From Patiria pectinifera (taxonomy: Eukaryota > Echinodermata > Asteroidea > Valvatida > Asterinidae): a stretch of DNA of 64,000 nt. The position numbers were made by a program, and so were the translations under genes. Shown here piece after piece: positions 59,941 to 64,000 of this stretch. Every line of letters starts with the position of its first letter. The first letter of the stretch is position 1. Location of the stretch: the NCBI GenBank assembly GCA_029964075.1, contig CM057135.1:28943366-29007365 (forward strand), read 5' to 3'. Under the pieces are notes generated by a model, which made no database searches, was not told where the DNA came from, and worked only from the letters and a program-made list of their open reading frames with translations.

Positions 59941-61539
59941 TTGATGCCTCCTGATGTTGGTGTGATCAGTGGTAGATTTTGGAGGATTCAGGGTGTTTTT
60001 TAGTATGTTAACAAATCTCAGGGAATATGTTTACATGCAATGTAAATTTGTTTTAATGCAATCCTTCAAAATTCACCTTTGTGAACCATTTAGCCTTATT
60101 TTCAATTTTCGTTTTGCCATTTTCAAGGTTGGTTATTTCAATTATGCCTTTTTGTTTTTTTTATGCTAACCAAAATTTCCATATTCGTGAGCAAAAGTTT
60201 GCTGTCATGATGATATCGGACAGATTTTCATGTTACAGCTATCTCAGCACCAAAATTTGCCAGAACTTTGGATCATAAATGTTCTTTCCTTTGGTGATGT
60301 GTTGTTGTGTCAGAACATGGCAGTAAGCCAATTAACAAACCTTTCTCACAAATGTTTTCAATTAGCAAAATTTTGGGTTCAAAATTTGAACAGAAAACCC
60401 CTAAACTGAACAGTTTCTTCCGTACCAGCACCAGTGCCCTCAGATGTCCGAAAAAGCATGGAAAGTGTTAGGCATAAATGTTTAGAGAAGTGTACTTTCC
60501 AATAAAATAGTAAGTTGCACAAAATGTGTTACTGAGAAAAGTTCATCTCATGGCCCCTTTGAGCCTTGAGGTCCAAAATGCTGGACACCAAGCTGTCCCC
60601 ACACTTGACTTGGTTTTCTTTTAAAAAAAATGTGCACAGTTTGTTTTGTTTGCGCTCTACATCTGTACACCAGGCTGTAGTGTGAAATGTTACTCAATGC
60701 ACTTTGCCCTCTAACACCGTAAATTTCGGCTTCTCCAGAAAAGGTCCCCAACCATGTCAAAAGGACATGGATAGGGTTAATCGTTTTGCAGGTTTTTCTG
60801 GCTTCAACTGAAATTGGGCACCAGTCACTTGATATCCAGCTGACCTAAAAACTGCCATATGTTTTGATACCCACTGATACCCCCACTGATATAAGTGGAA
60901 TGTTGCTCCGTTCTGTTTGCCTGGAAAGAAAAGTGTGCATTTTACAACGTGATCCACATTTTTTTTTGTTAAGCAAAATAACAATACAGGTTATTTATTT
61001 ATTTTTAGTTATATCACTCGGAGTCTTATGCATACCTGTCAGTGCCAAACTATATGAGTGTGCACAATTTATTTTATACGCCTAGGCTCATAAACTTTTT
61101 AGAACATGCTAATTATGTAAATATCATTTGCATTGGCATTGATTAAAAAAGTTCTAGGAAAGGTCGTTGCATTTATTACCATGATTAATTTTGTTTTATA
61201 GTTTGTAGTATCGTTACCAAGAATGTACATTCGCCGTGTCTCTTATGTTGTCCCTGACACACAGCAAACCAAAGCATCACATTATGACATCTGTTTGTTG
61301 TTTGTTTGTTGGGTGGGGTGTTGGTTTGTTTGTTTGTTTGTTGTTCCTTTGGTTGTCGGTAGATCGGTTGGATTATTTGTTTGTTTGTATTTGGTATTGA
61401 CACAATATTTTGCCCTGAAAATTGCTGCGAACAAGGGGAGTCATAATAGATTATAAACAGTATAGTTTGTGTTTAAATTAGTTTGTTTGAATTTCAGGGT
61501 TTTGTTTAACTCTTTTTGTTCCTCGTTGTACCCCCACAG
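59941..61539. other. Probable TDO2 5' intron, no recognised feature
   Basis: The stretch is AT-rich. A TGTTTGTTTG-rich run lies at 61290-61395. The open frames are short and unsupported. Confidence 0.45.
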
Positions 61540-63756
61540 ATAATCAGTGGATGAGTTGATTAATTTGGAGACGGGCATCACAGCTTCAAGATTTCACAAT
61601 GAGTTGTCCATTCATGTCAGGACCGAGGTTAGTTTGACCACCCCCTCTCCACTGCCCCACCCCACCCCCATGTACTCCCCCCTTGCCCCCCCCCCCCATC
61701 CCTCCCCCATCCCTGCCCCCCCTCCCTGTCCCCATCCCTGCCTTAATGGAATTCATATAAACTGTAGTAGATCAGACCTTTTCTATCCGACTAGAGTTAT
61801 TATTTTTGCAGAAGTTGCGTTATTGGGAAGTAAATACCAAGTGAAGTCCAAATAAATGACTAGCACTGATTATATTTGTAAATTTCCACAAAATGTGTCC
61901 TTTTACCCGGAAATAATACGGATCACATCTCAGTCTCAAAACAGTTGGCGTCTAATCCATTTAATTGACTGGTAAATTGGTTTCTATTAGCTATTGCCCC
62001 AGATGTTACCAATGTTAAACAATTAGGCCCATGTGTTTAATAATGAGAGATTAGTTGTTAGTAATGTCATTGAGAACCACTTCAACATTGATTTTATTTT
62101 GAATTGTGCAACTTCAATTTTTGGCCTACTGGTACCAGCCAGAATATTTATAACAGTGACCAAATTTAATAAAAACTGAGTTCATTCAATAACAAATACT
62201 CACCTTGTGCTGCTTACGTGCATATTTAAATATAGGCCAAGGATATGACAGGGTTGAGTGAATTAGTAGAATCATGCACGCAAGTTCATGAAAAAGTAAC
62301 AAATATGTATCTGTCTGTTTATTTGATCTGTTACCTAAAACCAAACGCTCTTAGGGAAAATGATCAGGTGGTTTACACATGCATGTACTACATTTGGTTG
62401 AATGTATGGAACTCATAATGGAACTCATATGAACTGTAGTAGATCAGACCTTTTCTATCCGACTAGAGTTATTATTTTTGCACAAGTTGCGTTATTGGGA
62501 AGTAAATACCAAGTGAAGTCCAAATAAATGACGAGCACTGATTATATTTGTAAATTTCCACAAAATGTGTCCTTTTACCCGGAAATAATACGGATCACAT
62601 TTCAGTCTCAAAACAGTTGGCGTCTAATCCATTTAATTGACTGGTAAATTGGTTTCTATTAGCTAATGACCCAGATGTTACCAATGTTAAACAATTATGT
62701 GTCTAATAATGAGAGATTAGTTGTTAATAATGTCATTGAGAACCACTTCAAAATTGATTTTATTTTGAATTGTGCAACTTCAATTTTTGGCCTACTGGTA
62801 CCAGCCAGAATATTTATAACAATGACCAAATTTAATAAAAACTGAGTTCATTCAATAACAAATACTCACCTTGTGTTGCCTACGTGCATATTTAAATGTA
62901 GGCCAAGGATGTGACAGGGTTGAGTGAATTAGTATAATCATGCACGCAAGTTCATAAAAAGTAACAAATATGTATCTGTCTGTTTATTTGATCTTTGGAA
63001 AATGATCAGGTTGTTTTACACATGCATGTAATACATTTGGTTGAAGTTTCTGTATTTTCTAGCCTACTCACAAAGTATGGGCATATTGCAAGGGCAAACA
63101 GTTAAGCCTTTAATTAATTGCAAAGGCATTTTTCAAAAAAGCTTTTTCACTGCTAGAAATGGAGTTTCGTATGGAATTCACAAACAATGCTTTCTGTTTT
63201 GTATTAAATTCATATACAATTATGAAAACCACCTTTGCCCAATAGATACATAGTTCTTTCAAAGTGTGGCATTAGATTGCTAGGTGCTATGAACTAAAGC
63301 TGTGTCCACATTAGACTCTTTTGGGTAAAATGTACAGAGGCTGTTGTCAGTTTGCGGAAAACCGGTAAACTTTCCAAATTGTTAAGTGTCGATTGTCGCG
63401 TGTTAAAAAAAAAATTCACTTTGCATTCTTAGTTGTGTCCCAGTCCTTTCTGTTTATGTGGGTTGTCATCACAAAGTAACGATTATTTTCATTTGCCTGA
63501 TTACACTGTGCATCTTTAATTTGCCTTTGTGACAGACCGAAAAATGCCACCACCAACAATAACAACAACAGAGATGTCAGGGGTGGCAGTGGAGATGCTG
63601 ACAAAAGTGCAGCGGCTACCAGCGACGACGAAAACCCCGCCATGCACTATCACAAGTACCTGCAGCTGGACAAGGTCCTGAAATCGCAGGTGCTGGAGTC
63701 GGAGCAACAGGGTTGCAAGGTTCACGATGAACATCTTTTTATCATCATACATCAGG
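61540..63756 (+). CDS. TDO2: Tryptophan 2,3-dioxygenase, first coding exons, runs off the right edge
   Basis: This haem enzyme opens the indole ring of L-tryptophan to N-formylkynurenine, the first step of the kynurenine pathway, in the cytosol. The exon at 61540-61627 (acceptor CCCCCACAG) carries the start codon at 61599 and encodes MSCPFMSGP, like the human MSGCPF start. The next exon, 63536-63756, encodes an Asn/Asp-rich variable part and then [20 protein letters not shown] and [13 protein letters not shown]. The last His corresponds to the distal haem-pocket His76 of human TDO, and the Phe of HLF to Phe72. The phases agree (2+1, ending +1 before GTGAGT). The remaining exons lie beyond the window. 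A three-codon upstream ATG (ATGAGTTGA) precedes the start in the leader. Confidence 0.93.
61747..63043 (+). repeat. Recent 0.67-kb tandem duplication in the TDO2 intron
   Basis: 61747-62404 and 62418-63043 are highly similar, with a 672-bp offset at the start (for example GTAGTAGATCAGACC at 61764 and 62436). They differ by scattered substitutions and a few short deletions. No coding potential is seen in the unit. Confidence 0.9.
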
Positions 63757-64000
63757 GTGAGTGCCGAGTTAAGTTTCAAGCTATTGAATGAATTGCGACA
63801 AGGGCATGAGTTGTGATTATATAACCGACAGTCAGATCCTTGTCATCTGATTGGTGGAACTCACATCACGTGTCATTCGTTATTACTGCCATTCACGCCG
63901 GGGCTCAAAAAGTACTATCCGCCCATGGGGAATGGGAAATAGTATTGAACAGTTAGGATCATTCTTGTTCCATGACGCGGTATTTGTGTGCAAATGCATG
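63757..64000 (+). other. Start of the next TDO2 intron
   Basis: The sequence follows the GTGAGT donor at 63757. No further exon is recognisable before the window ends. Confidence 0.7.

Overview
This is a 64 kb piece of an animal nuclear genome. Its genes have many short exons with GT/AG introns, are about as similar to their human counterparts as an invertebrate deuterostome's would be, and sit among tRNA-derived SINEs, MITEs and fold-back elements. An echinoderm, most likely a sea star, is my best guess. That is an inference from gene divergence and repeat style, not a proven identification.

I recognise six protein-coding genes and could splice them exon by exon with consistent reading-frame phases. 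(1) RANGAP1, minus strand, 26-4535: the leucine-rich-repeat half, running off the left edge. (2) CHM/Rab escort protein, plus, 5017-12560, complete, 18 exons. (3) CWH43/PGAP2IP, minus, 24194-33379, complete, 14 exons. (4) ANAPC15, plus, 33590-34836, complete, 4 exons. (5) VPS36, minus, 48233-55799, complete, 13 exons. (6) TDO2, plus, first coding exons at 61540-63756, running off the right edge, with a possible 5'UTR exon ending at 56305. The genes form head-to-head pairs: RANGAP1/CHM (481 bp between start codons), CWH43/ANAPC15 (210 bp), and VPS36 with the probable TDO2 promoter. Their functions (Ran GTP hydrolysis, Rab prenylation, GPI-lipid remodelling, mitotic ubiquitylation, ESCRT-II sorting, tryptophan catabolism) are housekeeping or metabolic and not obviously linked, so the pairing probably reflects shared promoters rather than a pathway.

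The spaces between genes are repeat-rich. 12.6-24.2 kb holds a 102-bp minisatellite, a decayed amplified C2H2 zinc-finger region, a 23-bp minisatellite, a TTAA MITE and a tRNA-like tandem region. 35.9-36.8 kb holds inverted short-unit arrays. 38-46.7 kb is the least explained stretch: possible minus-strand exons, three hairpins overlapping splice-donor-like words, a 3.4 kb array of about 800-bp units, and two families of short stem-loop repeats. Three different fold-back elements (31854-32652, 48566-48928, 54779-55484) are each flanked by an exact 9-bp target-site duplication, pointing to non-autonomous Mutator-like transposons. Other fold-backs lie at 56.4-57.4 and 57.8-58.4 kb, and a recent 0.67-kb tandem duplication lies in TDO2 intron sequence.
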